Shown: positions 15,199 through 23,260, numbered from the stretch's first letter. The stretch: DNA of 26,749 bases from an uncultured Acidaminococcus sp. (GCA_905213155.1 CAJMHI010000026.1:1-26749); one strand, 5' to 3'. Notes: a model not told the origin generated them from the letters alone. Translations and numbers: made by a program.

Positions 15199-15513
15199 AT
15201 GTTTGCCCATTTTCGTTCCGGAAAAAAGCCGCCCCAAGAAGAGCAGCGGAGCAATCTTATGGTGCTTGATACCCCCACCATGAATTTATGCCTGCGTACA
15301 CCGGGCAGCTTGGAAGAGATCGTTTCCTACGGGCAATTGCTGTTAGAAGGTAGCGGACTGCTACTTTGCTTGAACGATCTGGAAACAGAAGATAAAACCC
15401 GGGCACAGGATTATCTGGCCGGTGTGGCCTATACGATCGGTGCGACGGAGACGGAAATTTCTCCAGAAGTGACCATGTATTTGCCAGAACATGTAGATGC
15501 TATTCATGCGTAA
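15199..15513 (+). CDS. sepF: SepF-like cell division protein
   Basis: A 104-residue protein whose C-terminal 75 residues match the SepF fold. The core is a strand-helix run (RTPGSLEEIVSYGQLLLEG), a LLCLNDLETED strand and turn, the dimer helix RAQDYLAGVAY with its conserved glycine, and a final strand pair TEISPEVTMYLP. SepF anchors and bundles FtsZ at midcell through an N-terminal amphipathic helix. Here the N-terminus is short (MFAHFRSGKK) before a variable linker. GGGAGGAG precedes the ATG. It stands alone between typA and dnaE rather than in the ylm/division cluster usual in Firmicutes. Identity rests on pattern memory, not a search. Confidence 0.78.
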   Translation: MFAHFRSGKKPPQEEQRSNLMVLDTPTMNLCLRTPGSLEEIVSYGQLLLEGSGLLLCLNDLETEDKTRAQDYLAGVAYTIGATETEISPEVTMYLPEHVDAIHA

Positions 15514-15519
15514 TATAAA

Positions 15520-15547
15520 AGGCTCACCCGTATGGGTGGGTCTTTTT
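15520..15547 (+). terminator. Terminator after sepF
   Basis: AGGCTCACCC (15520-15529) pairs with GGGTGGGTCT (15534... to 15542, with G-T pairs) across a GTAT loop, followed by TTTTT (15543-15547). It ends 23 nt before the dnaE ATG, so dnaE may depend on read-through or a promoter inside sepF. Confidence 0.8.
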
Positions 15548-15570
15548 GCGAATTTTTGAGGAGATCCATC

Positions 15571-18500
15571 ATGAACCGACAGTTTGTCCATCTGCACACC
15601 CATACCCAGTACAGCCTCCTGGACGGGGCCTGCCGGATTCCGGAGTTGGTGCGCTATGCCAAGGAACTTGGGATGCCGGCGCTTGCCATAACGGATCACG
15701 GGGTGATGTATGGGGCCATTGAATTTTATCAGGAATGCCAAAAACAAGGCGTCAAACCCATTATCGGCTGCGAAGTCTATATTACTTCCGGTTCCCATTT
15801 GGAAAAGAGCCTGGAAAATCGGAGCAAGTTATATCATTTAATTCTGCTGGCAGAAAATTATACCGGCTACCAGAATTTGATGAAACTGGTTTCCGTGGCG
15901 GAAGTAGAAGGATTTTATTTTAAACCCCGGATTGACAAGGACTTGCTGCGTCAGTATCATGAGGGATTGATTTGCCTGTCTGCCTGCGTGGCAGGGGAAG
16001 TACCCCGGCATATTCTCCGCGGAGAACTGGAAACGGCAGAAAAATGCATGCTGGAGTACCTGGATATTTTTGGCCCGGAGCATTACTACCTGGAAATCCA
16101 AAATCATGGGCTGCCGGAAGAACGGACGGTGCGAGAAGCACTCCATGCCCTGGCAGCAAAACATCATGTTAAATTGGTTGCTACTAATGATCTGCATTAC
16201 GTGAAGCGGGACGATGCCCAGGGGCAGGATATTTTGCTGTGTATCCAGACCAACGCCCGCTTTTTGGATCCCCAGCGGCTGAAATTTAATAACGACTCCT
16301 ACTATTTAAAAAGCCGGGAGGAAATGGAAGCTGCTTTTCCAGAGGATGCGGAAGCTCTGGACAATACACTGGAAATCGCAGAACGCTGCAATCTGCAATT
16401 GGAATTTGGACACCTGCTGCTACCGGAATTTCCTCTCCCGGAAGGGGAAACCATGGATGGCTATCTCCGCAAACTTTGCGAAGCAGGCTTTGCTTCTCAC
16501 TACCCCCACGATGATGGAACGGCACGGAAACGGCTGGAATACGAGCTGGGAATTATCAAGCAGATGGGGTATTCCGGATACTTTCTGATCGTCTGGGATT
16601 TTATTAATTACAGCCGGACTCATGATATCCCTGTAGGGCCGGGCAGAGGTAGCGCTGCCGGAAGTATTGTGGCCTTTTTAACGGGAATCACCAATATTGA
16701 TCCCCTGAAATACAATTTGATTTTTGAACGGTTCCTCAATCCGGAGCGGGTCAGCATGCCGGATATTGATACGGATATCGATTATGTGAAGCGTCATCTG
16801 GTGGTGGATTATCTGGCCAGAAAATACGGGGAAACCCATGTAGCCCAGATTATTACTTTTGGGACGCTGGCGGCCAAGGCGGCGATTAAAGATGTGGGGC
16901 GGGCCATGGAAATCCCCCTGAACGTGGTCAATCAGGTTAATAAATTGATTCCCAATACGCCTGGCACGACACTCCAAGGGGCTTTGGATGGCAGTAAGGA
17001 ACTGCGGGATATGCGGGACAGGGATCCTAATATTGCCCAGTTGCTGGACTATGCGCAAAAAGTAGAAGGCATGCCGCGACATACATCCACCCATGCCGCC
17101 GGTGTAATCATTACGCCGGGAGAGCTGACCCATTATGTGCCGCTGCAGATTACCAGTAGCAGCGATGATGAGCACGAGTATATCTGCACCCAGTACGACA
17201 AAGATCGTTCCGAAAGCCTGGGGCTTTTGAAAATGGATTTGCTGGGACTGCGTACCCTGACCGTACTGGATGATGCAGTAAAGAATATCAAAAAGAGCAA
17301 ACAAATTGATGTAGATCTGGAACATTTGGATCTGCATGATCTAAAAACCTGCCGGATGCTGCAGGAAGGAGATACGGCGGCGGTCTTCCAGATGGAATCC
17401 GATGGGATGACACGGCTGATAAAACAGCTCCATCCTGTAGGCATGGAAGATTTGATTCCGCTGGTGGCCTTATATCGGCCGGGACCCTTGGGCAGCGGCA
17501 TGGCAGAAGATTTTATTGCCGGCCGTCATGGCAAACGGACGGCCCAGGTGCTGCACCCGTTGATGGAACCCATTGTGGCCGATACTTATGGAGTGATTTT
17601 GTATCAGGAGCAAGTCATGCAGATCGCCTCGGCCCTGGGCGGCTTTACCCTGGGGGAAGCCGATATCCTGCGCCGGGCTATGGGTAAAAAGAAGGCTAAA
17701 GTTCTGGACAGCATGAAAGAACGCTTCCTGGATGGGGCCGAAAAGCTGCACCATATTAACCGGGAATTGGGTGAAAAAATCTTTGCCTTGCTGCAGCACT
17801 TTGCAGGCTATGGGTTTAACAAGTCCCATTCGGCGGCGTATGCCCTGGTAGCCTACCAGACAGCCTATTTAAAAGCCAATTATCCGCTGGAATATATGGC
17901 TGCATTTTTGAACAGTGTCATTACGGTAGCCGATAAGGTGAGTTGGTATATCGGCGTCTGCCGGGATATGGGAATTCATGTGCTTCCACCGGACATTAAT
18001 ACCAGTGAGGCAGGATTTGCTGTGGACGGGAAGGATATCCGCTTTGGACTGGGTGCCATTAAAACCGTAGGAGAAACAGTGGTGACCGTGATCTTGCAGG
18101 AACGGGAAAAAGGAGGACGCTTTAAGGATTTCTTTGACTTTGTCCGTCGTGTGGATGCCACCAAAGTGAATAAGCGCGTGGTTGAAGCCTTGATTAAAAG
18201 CGGCAGTTTCTCCGGGTTTGGGCTGCGCCGCAGTCAGATGCTGGCCATTATGGATGCGGCCATGGATGCGGCCCAGGCCGAGCAACGAGATCGGGCTACC
18301 GGACAAATCGGACTTTTTGGAGAAGAAGAATTAGCTGCTACGGGGGCAATTGCCATTCCGGACCTGCCAGAAATCCCCCAGGAAGAAATTCTGCGGGAAG
18401 AAAAAGAACTATTAGGCTTTTATGTTACCGGCCATCCGCTGGAACGCTATCGGGAAAGTTTGCAGCAGGTGACGCCTATTGCGAAATGCGCACCGCCTGA

Positions 18501-18987
18501 AATGGTGGATGGGCGAAAAGTTGTGACAGGGGGCATTATTTCCGAACTGCGTGTCCGGTCCACGAAAAACGGGGAACGGATGGCAAGTTTCCTGCTGGAA
18601 GATTTGAGCGGTAGCATCAGTGTACTGGCTTTTCCACGCTCCTATGTGGGCAGTGCCAGACATATTGATAACGATAAAGTCGTTTTGGTGGAAGGCGTAC
18701 TCAAACTGGATGAGGAACAGCCCCGAATTTTTGCCAATACGGTGGAGCCGCTGCGCATGCCGGAAAAAGAAGTGCATTTAACCATCGGCGCTGGGAAAAA
18801 TACATCTGCGATCCAGCAGGAACTCAGCGGCATTTTCGCCGCTTTTCATGGCCGCAGTCCTGTGTTCCTCCATGTGGAAGATACGGGGAAAGTCATCCGT
18901 ACTGCCCCCCGGTTCTGGGTGGGGCGGGATACGCCCGGACTTAAGGAAGCCGTGGAACATGTACTGGGGGCAGGGACGTTTCGTTAG
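15571..18987 (+). CDS. dnaE: DNA polymerase III alpha subunit
   Basis: A 1138-residue family C replicative polymerase. The N-terminal PHP domain begins HLHTHTQYSLLDGA. The palm carries GPGRGSAAGS and the catalytic acids D400 and D402 in MPDIDTDID, with the third D556 in LKMDLLGLR; all are near the Escherichia coli numbering. Later parts are the helix-hairpin-helix region, an internal clamp-binding motif QIGLF (from Q912) and an OB fold with TGGIISELRVRSTKNG near residue 985. It is a DnaE, not a PolC. The start at 15571 is chosen because GAGGAG lies 9 nt upstream and the longer open frame runs back through the sepF terminator. Confidence 0.97.
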   Translation: MNRQFVHLHTHTQYSLLDGACRIPELVRYAKELGMPALAITDHGVMYGAIEFYQECQKQGVKPIIGCEVYITSGSHLEKSLENRSKLYHLILLAENYTGYQNLMKLVSVAEVEGFYFKPRIDKDLLRQYHEGLICLSACVAGEVPRHILRGELETAEKCMLEYLDIFGPEHYYLEIQNHGLPEERTVREALHALAAKHHVKLVATNDLHYVKRDDAQGQDILLCIQTNARFLDPQRLKFNNDSYYLKSREEMEAAFPEDAEALDNTLEIAERCNLQLEFGHLLLPEFPLPEGETMDGYLRKLCEAGFASHYPHDDGTARKRLEYELGIIKQMGYSGYFLIVWDFINYSRTHDIPVGPGRGSAAGSIVAFLTGITNIDPLKYNLIFERFLNPERVSMPDIDTDIDYVKRHLVVDYLARKYGETHVAQIITFGTLAAKAAIKDVGRAMEIPLNVVNQVNKLIPNTPGTTLQGALDGSKELRDMRDRDPNIAQLLDYAQKVEGMPRHTSTHAAGVIITPGELTHYVPLQITSSSDDEHEYICTQYDKDRSESLGLLKMDLLGLRTLTVLDDAVKNIKKSKQIDVDLEHLDLHDLKTCRMLQEGDTAAVFQMESDGMTRLIKQLHPVGMEDLIPLVALYRPGPLGSGMAEDFIAGRHGKRTAQVLHPLMEPIVADTYGVILYQEQVMQIASALGGFTLGEADILRRAMGKKKAKVLDSMKERFLDGAEKLHHINRELGEKIFALLQHFAGYGFNKSHSAAYALVAYQTAYLKANYPLEYMAAFLNSVITVADKVSWYIGVCRDMGIHVLPPDINTSEAGFAVDGKDIRFGLGAIKTVGETVVTVILQEREKGGRFKDFFDFVRRVDATKVNKRVVEALIKSGSFSGFGLRRSQMLAIMDAAMDAAQAEQRDRATGQIGLFGEEELAATGAIAIPDLPEIPQEEILREEKELLGFYVTGHPLERYRESLQQVTPIAKCAPPEMVDGRKVVTGGIISELRVRSTKNGERMASFLLEDLSGSISVLAFPRSYVGSARHIDNDKVVLVEGVLKLDEEQPRIFANTVEPLRMPEKEVHLTIGAGKNTSAIQQELSGIFAAFHGRSPVFLHVEDTGKVIRTAPRFWVGRDTPGLKEAVEHVLGAGTFR

Positions 18988-19005
18988 AGCAGAATCTTTA
19001 CTTTG

Positions 19006-19025
19006 CTATAATAAAAATATTATAG
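19006..19025. promoter_or_regulatory. AT-only perfect hairpin/dyad between dnaE and etfB
   Basis: CTATAATA (19006-19013) and TATTATAG (19018-19025) are perfect inverted copies around AAAA. The left arm includes TGCTATAAT, an extended -10 look-alike with no convincing -35. It may be an operator or a second promoter for etfBA. Confidence 0.35.
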
Positions 19026-19054
19026 AACCTGAAATATAACACTGATAAATTTCC

Positions 19055-19083
19055 TTGCATACCAGTGAAATCCGTGTTACAAT
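19055..19083 (+). promoter_or_regulatory. Promoter of etfBA
   Basis: TTGCAT (19055-19060), 17-nt spacer and TACAAT (19078-19083), with extended -10 TGT immediately before. It lies about 50 nt upstream of etfB. Confidence 0.7.
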
Positions 19084-19131
19084 CGGATTGTATGGTTTTG
19101 AACAAAAGAATTATTAGGAGGTCGCTTTGCA

Positions 19132-19926
19132 ATGAACATCATTGTATGTGTAAAACAGGTGCCGGATACCGCTGAAATGAAAATCGATCCGGTAAAAAAC
19201 ACCCTTATCAGAGATGGTGTGACCAACATCATGAACCCGTATGACCAGTACGCTCTGGAAACTGCTCTGGAACTAAAGGACGAACTGGGGGCGCATGTAA
19301 CGGTTATTTCCATGGGGCCCAAACAAGCAGAAAACGTTTTGAAGGACTGTCTGGCAGTTGGCGCGGATGAAGCTATTCTGATCAGTGACAGAGCTTTCGG
19401 CGGCGCCGATACGCTGGCTACTTCTGCTGCCTTGGCCAACGCCATCAAACATCTGGGCGTTCCTGATCTGATCCTGTGCGGCCGTCAGGCCATTGATGGT
19501 GATACCGCCCAAGTAGGGCCGGAAATCGCTGAGCACCTGGATCTGCCGCAAGTGACCGCTGCGCTGAAAGTAAAATTGGACGGAGATACCGTTGTGGTAG
19601 ACCGGGATAACGAAAACCTGTCCATGACCTTTACCATGAAGATGCCCTGCGTAGTAACTGTAATGCGGAGCAAGGACTTGCGGTTTGCCAGCATCAAAGG
19701 CAAACTGAAAGCCAGAAAGGCTGAAATTCCTTCTTATACAGCTGCCGATTTGGAAATTGACCCGGAAATCATCGGCAAAAAAGGCTCCCCGACCCAGGTT
19801 ATGAAGAGCTTTACTCCGAAAGTGACCCAGGTCAGCGACAGATTTATTGTTACTGACGAGGATCCGGAAGTAGCCGTTGACAAACTGGTCAAGAAGCTGA
19901 CCGAAGACAAAATTATTACGAAGTGA
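19132..19926 (+). CDS. etfB: Electron transfer flavoprotein, beta subunit
   Basis: A 264-residue EtfB carrying a flavin- or AMP-binding Rossmann-like domain. It begins NIIVCVKQVPDTAEMKIDP and contains NPYDQYALETALELKD, GADEAILISDRAFGGADTLATS and LILCGRQAIDGDTAQVGPEIAEHL, the nucleotide-binding core. The TMKMPCVVTVMRSKDLRFASIKGK segment and the C-terminal arm are typical. With EtfA it passes electrons between NADH, acyl-CoA dehydrogenase and ferredoxin. The Acidaminococcus fermentans EtfAB is the classic electron-bifurcating protein, and this sequence looks closely similar from memory; a second FAD in EtfB would be expected. AGGAGG precedes the ATG. etfA follows 12 nt later. Confidence 0.95.
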   Translation: MNIIVCVKQVPDTAEMKIDPVKNTLIRDGVTNIMNPYDQYALETALELKDELGAHVTVISMGPKQAENVLKDCLAVGADEAILISDRAFGGADTLATSAALANAIKHLGVPDLILCGRQAIDGDTAQVGPEIAEHLDLPQVTAALKVKLDGDTVVVDRDNENLSMTFTMKMPCVVTVMRSKDLRFASIKGKLKARKAEIPSYTAADLEIDPEIIGKKGSPTQVMKSFTPKVTQVSDRFIVTDEDPEVAVDKLVKKLTEDKIITK

Positions 19927-19938
19927 GGTAGGGTATAA

Positions 19939-20961
19939 ATGGCAGAGGTAAAAGGTTTAAAGACCGGTAACGAAAAAAACTTATGGGTCTATGCTGAACA
20001 TTTCAAAGGCCAGCCTGTTCATGTTGTGTATGAACTGCTAGGCGAATGCCGCAAATTGGCCGACAAATGCAATCAGCAATTGGCCGCTGTACTGATTACC
20101 AATGATAAAAAAGACGTACCCCAGGATTTGATTGCTCACGGCGCTGACCTGGTTTACGTTTGTGAAGATCCTAAATTTGAATATTACTCCACAGATCTGT
20201 ACACCAATGCATTTGTGGAAATGATCCATGAATTCCAGCCGTCCTCCGTATTCATCGGCGCGACCAACGATGGCCGTGACCTGGGCCCCCGCGTTGCTGC
20301 GAGAGTCAATACCGGTCTGTGCGCTGACTGCACGGTGCTGAACGCTGAAGAAGATGGCCTGATCGAATGGACCCGTCCTGCTGCCGGTGGTAACATTATG
20401 GCTACCATTCTGTGCAAAGAATTCCGTCCGCAAATGGGAACGGTTCGTCCTAAGACCTTTAAAGCTCCGGAAGCAGATGCCAGCCGGAAGGGCGAAGTAA
20501 TCGAATACAAATTAAAGAACCAGGTGGAAGACCGGGTTACCTGCACCCGTCGGGATGAAGTGGTGTCTGAAGGCGAAATGGCCATTGATGATGCTCCGTT
20601 TGTTTGCTCCGGCGGCCGTGGCATGAAAGCCAGAGATAACTTCAAGCTTCTGTATGATCTGGCTCATGCGGTGGGCGGTGCCGTTGGTGGCAGCCGTGCC
20701 GCTGTGGATGAAGGCTTCGTAGAACACCCGCGTCAGGTTGGGCAATCCGGTAAGACGGTAACCCCGAAAATCTACTTTGCTTGCGGTATTTCCGGTTCTG
20801 TACAGCACAAAGCTGGTATGAGCAAATCTGATACCATTGTTTGCATTAACAAGGATCCGGATGCTCCGATGTTCGAAATCTCCAAGTATGGTATTGTTGG
20901 GGATGCCCTGAAGATTCTGCCGCTGTTGACCAACAAGATCAAAGCGTTCAAGGAATCCTAA
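19939..20961 (+). CDS. etfA: Electron transfer flavoprotein, alpha subunit
   Basis: A 340-residue partner of EtfB. Domain I (about 15-205) starts NLWVYAEHFKGQPVHVVYELL. The C-terminal FAD domain holds GGRGMKARDNF, AVGGAVGGSRAAVDEGFV, RQVGQSGKTVTPKIYFACGISG and HKAGMSKSDTIVCINKD, the hallmark flavin-binding run that ends DAPMFEISKYGIVGD. Length is normal and there is no fused ferredoxin domain. It is co-transcribed with etfB (12-nt gap, own GAGGTAGGG site) and ends at a strong terminator. In glutamate-fermenting Acidaminococcaceae this pair would serve butyryl-CoA formation from crotonyl-CoA; the acyl-CoA dehydrogenase is not in this window. Confidence 0.95.
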   Translation: MAEVKGLKTGNEKNLWVYAEHFKGQPVHVVYELLGECRKLADKCNQQLAAVLITNDKKDVPQDLIAHGADLVYVCEDPKFEYYSTDLYTNAFVEMIHEFQPSSVFIGATNDGRDLGPRVAARVNTGLCADCTVLNAEEDGLIEWTRPAAGGNIMATILCKEFRPQMGTVRPKTFKAPEADASRKGEVIEYKLKNQVEDRVTCTRRDEVVSEGEMAIDDAPFVCSGGRGMKARDNFKLLYDLAHAVGGAVGGSRAAVDEGFVEHPRQVGQSGKTVTPKIYFACGISGSVQHKAGMSKSDTIVCINKDPDAPMFEISKYGIVGDALKILPLLTNKIKAFKES

Positions 20962-20977
20962 GGTATAATTTCATAGG

Positions 20978-21013
20978 AAAAAAGTCCGGGCTGTGAAAGT
21001 CCGGACTTTTTTT
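20978..21013 (+). terminator. Strong terminator after etfBA, possible attenuator for pyk
   Basis: AAAAAAGTCCGG (20978-20989) pairs with CCGGACTTTTTT (21001-21012) around an 11-nt loop, with the T-run to 21013. The left arm can alternatively pair with GGACTTTTT (21033-21041) next to the pyk start. Confidence 0.85.
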
Positions 21014-21017
21014 AGAG

Positions 21018-21041
21018 AAAAGTCTTAGAGGGGGACTTTTT
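21018..21041 (+). promoter_or_regulatory. Hairpin that can mask the pyk ribosome binding site
   Basis: AAAAGTC (21018-21024) pairs with GACTTTT (21034-21040). The Shine-Dalgarno GAGGGGG (21028-21034) sits in its loop, 7 nt before the pyk ATG. The arms repeat those of the upstream terminator, so alternative folds exist. No promoter fits in the 28 nt after the terminator. Confidence 0.45.
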
Positions 21042-22790
21042 ATGAAGAAAACAAAAATTATCTGCACGTTGGGACCAGCTACCGATAAAAAAGAGCTGCT
21101 GGTCAATATGATTAATGCCGGAATGGATCTGGCACGGTTTAATTTTTCCCATGGAACCCATGGAGAATGTGCCACCCGGCTGCAGCTTTTGAAAGAAGCC
21201 GAAAAAGAAACCGGGCGGATTATCGGCTATGTGGCGGATACCAAAGGGCCGGAAATGCGGCTGGGCCTGTTTAAGGACGATGCTGTACTGCTGGAAGAAG
21301 GCAAACCTTTTACGCTGACCACGGAAGATGTGGAAGGCACCGTGGAAAAAGCCCATGTAAATTATAAAGGGCTGCCCCAGGATGTGAAAAAAGGGGATAC
21401 CATCTGGCTAAACGACGGGAAAGAAACCTTGGAAGTGGTTTCTACTACCGATACGGAGATTTGTACCGTTGTAACCAATGGTGGGGAAATCTCTTCCCGG
21501 AAACGGGTTGCCGTGCCAGGGGCCTTTTTGAAGATGCCCTTTTTGAGTGAAGCAGACGTGTCGGATATTACCTTCGCTGCCCAGCAGGGGATGGATTATG
21601 TGGCAGCCTCCTTTGTACGCAATGCCCATGACGCTTTGCAAATCCGCCGGCTCCTGGAAAGCCTGGGGTCTCATATGGGGATTTTGGCGAAAATTGAAAA
21701 TCAGGAAGGCGTGGACAATATTGATGCCATCCTGGAAGTGTGTGATGGTATTATGGTGGCCCGGGGCGATTTGGGCGTAGAAATCCCCATGGAAGACGTT
21801 CCCATTGTCCAGAAAGAGATTATTGCTAAATGCAACGCTTTGGGCAAACCGGTGGTCACGGCAACCCAAATGCTGGAGAGTATGATCAGCAATTACCATG
21901 CCACACGAGCGGAAGCCAGTGATGTGGCTAACTCCATTTTTGATGGTACGGATGCCATTATGCTCAGCGGGGAAACCGCTTCTGGAAAATATCCGCTGGA
22001 AGCGGTGCAGACTATGGCCCGGATTGCCAAACGTACGGAAAGAGCCATTGACTATGTCAAAGTGTTTGAACATAAAGGTATGGGAGAACAGATTCAGACC
22101 ACGGCGGCCATCAGCCATGCAACGGTGCAGATTGCCCAGGAACTGGAAGCCAATGCCATTATGCCCATCACTGAAAGCGGATATACTGCCCGCATGGTGG
22201 CAAAATATCGTCCTAAAGCGCCTGTGGTGGCTGTATCTCCTCTGGATGAAAGTTTACGGCGCATGACGCTATATTGGGGTGTAACTCCTTTAAAAGGCGG
22301 CAAGGAATCCAATTCCGATGCCTTGATTGAAGATTCTTTGGATCGCGCCATGAAAGCAGAGCTACTCCATAAGGGGGATTCTGTAGTGGTGACAGCTGGA
22401 CGCGCAGTGGGCAAAGTAGGCAGCACCAATTTAATTCGGGTGATCAATGTGGGGAGAAAAATAACGCGTGGACAGGGTATCGGAAAGAAACCCGCCAGCG
22501 GCATTGTGTGCAAAGTAGAAAAGAAATCGGATCTGGCCAAATTCAAACCGGGAATGATTCTGTGTGTGGCGGCCCTGGAAAATGAAATGGGGACGACCGC
22601 AGCCCAGGCCGGTGGGATTATCGCCGAAGAAGGCGGCTTTACCTCCCCTGCGGCTATTATCGGCATTAATTACGGTATTCCCGTTATTGTGGGGGCTCAA
22701 AATGCCATGGATGCTGTAGAAAACGGGGATTTGGTTACACTGGATGTATCCACGGGAACTATTTTTGCCGGACGGATTAACGTTAAATAA
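21042..22790 (+). CDS. pyk: Pyruvate kinase with C-terminal PEP-utiliser-like domain
   Basis: A 582-residue enzyme converting PEP and ADP to pyruvate and ATP in the cytoplasm. The barrel begins KTKIICTLGPAT and shows NFSHGTH (substrate and metal site), DTKGPEMR, the catalytic region GILAKIENQEGVDNID and MVARGDLGVEIP, plus TATQMLESM. An extra C-terminal domain (about 475-582), found in Bacillus-type kinases, resembles the PEP-utiliser swivel domain: GIIAEEGGFTSPAAIIGINYGIPVIVG. Related domains carry TSH at this place; here residue 536 is Pro, so the domain cannot accept a phosphate there and is probably structural. Start: ATG 21042, after GAGGGGG. It follows etfA by 80 nt across a terminator. 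Confidence 0.96.
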   Translation: MKKTKIICTLGPATDKKELLVNMINAGMDLARFNFSHGTHGECATRLQLLKEAEKETGRIIGYVADTKGPEMRLGLFKDDAVLLEEGKPFTLTTEDVEGTVEKAHVNYKGLPQDVKKGDTIWLNDGKETLEVVSTTDTEICTVVTNGGEISSRKRVAVPGAFLKMPFLSEADVSDITFAAQQGMDYVAASFVRNAHDALQIRRLLESLGSHMGILAKIENQEGVDNIDAILEVCDGIMVARGDLGVEIPMEDVPIVQKEIIAKCNALGKPVVTATQMLESMISNYHATRAEASDVANSIFDGTDAIMLSGETASGKYPLEAVQTMARIAKRTERAIDYVKVFEHKGMGEQIQTTAAISHATVQIAQELEANAIMPITESGYTARMVAKYRPKAPVVAVSPLDESLRRMTLYWGVTPLKGGKESNSDALIEDSLDRAMKAELLHKGDSVVVTAGRAVGKVGSTNLIRVINVGRKITRGQGIGKKPASGIVCKVEKKSDLAKFKPGMILCVAALENEMGTTAAQAGGIIAEEGGFTSPAAIIGINYGIPVIVGAQNAMDAVENGDLVTLDVSTGTIFAGRINVK

Positions 22791-22811
22791 AGACAACACG
22801 ATAGCACCTCC

Positions 22812-22840
22812 TTGACGGATGAAAGAAAATCGGCTAATAT
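22812..22840 (+). promoter_or_regulatory. Promoter of csoR
   Basis: TTGACG (22812-22817), 17-nt spacer and TAATAT (22835-22840). The operator palindrome begins inside the -10, so regulator binding would occlude it. Confidence 0.7.
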
Positions 22841-22856
22841 ACCCATATGGGTATAT
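22837..22856. promoter_or_regulatory. CsoR operator box 1 (perfect 20-bp palindrome)
   Basis: The core is ATACCC-ATAT-GGGTAT, extended by AT on each side to a perfect 20-bp palindrome that overlaps the csoR -10 and start site. The same core recurs twice at the ATPase gene. The pattern agrees with known TACCC...GGGTA CsoR sites. Confidence 0.8.
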
Positions 22857-22874
22857 GCCAAGGAGGAACGAGTT

Positions 22875-23147
22875 ATGAAACAATGCATGGATGCTCCGAA
22901 TCTGCACAGACGGCTGAAAAAAATCATAGGGCAGGTTAATGCCATTGATAAAATGGTGGAAGAGGATGTTCCTTGTGAGGATGTATTGTCTCAGCTGAAT
23001 GCAGCTAAATCGGCGCTCAATAAATGTGGGCAGATTGTCTTGGAGGGGCATATTCAGCACTGTATCAGGGACGCCTTTGAAAAAGGGGATGAAAATGAAA
23101 TCCAGAATTTCACTAAAGCCCTGGAACGGTTTGCCAATATGCAATAG
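22875..23147 (+). CDS. csoR: CsoR-family metal-sensing transcriptional repressor
   Basis: A 90-residue all-helical DNA-binding repressor of the CsoR/RcnR/FrmR family (DUF156), acting as a tetramer. Helix 1 is LHRRLKKIIGQVNAIDKM. The Cu(I) ligand set appears complete: Cys in EDVPCEDVL, then His and Cys in GHIQHC with the H-x3-C spacing of copper-sensing CsoR. CstR-type persulfide sensors lack that His. The ATG at 22875 is chosen because AGGAGG (22861-22866) is right upstream; an in-frame TTG further up lies in the promoter itself. It controls itself through box 1 and probably the ATPase through boxes 2 and 3. Metal leaving or entering the sensor would set expression. Confidence 0.9.
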   Translation: MKQCMDAPNLHRRLKKIIGQVNAIDKMVEEDVPCEDVLSQLNAAKSALNKCGQIVLEGHIQHCIRDAFEKGDENEIQNFTKALERFANMQ

Positions 23148-23172
23148 AAAAATTTAACAGGCAGAATTTTGT

Positions 23173-23210
23173 AGAGAAGGAAGTCACAGAAATGCGGCTT
23201 CTTTCTTTTT
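23173..23210 (+). terminator. Terminator after csoR
   Basis: An imperfect stem, AGAGAAGGAAGTC against GGCTTCTTTCTTT with G-T pairs, followed by TTTTT ending at 23210. It separates csoR from the ATPase promoter. Confidence 0.6.
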
Positions 23211-23230
23211 GTATATCACGTACTTTTTTG

Positions 23231-23260
23231 TTGACAAACTAATACCCCTATGGGTATAAT
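23231..23260 (+). promoter_or_regulatory. Promoter of the P1B ATPase gene with CsoR box 2 inside
   Basis: TTGACA (23231-23236), 18-nt spacer, TATAAT (23255-23260). Box 2, ATACCC-CTAT-GGGTAT (23242-23257), fills the spacer and overlaps the -10, which suits repression. Confidence 0.8.

Noticed and set aside
15532..15570. Earlier dnaE start giving 13 extra residues
   Set aside because: It lies inside the sepF terminator hairpin and T-run; the ATG at 15571 has GAGGAG at proper distance.
22812..22874. TTG start adding 21 residues to CsoR
   Set aside because: This TTG is the -35 element, and the extension would encode the operator; AGGAGG points to 22875.
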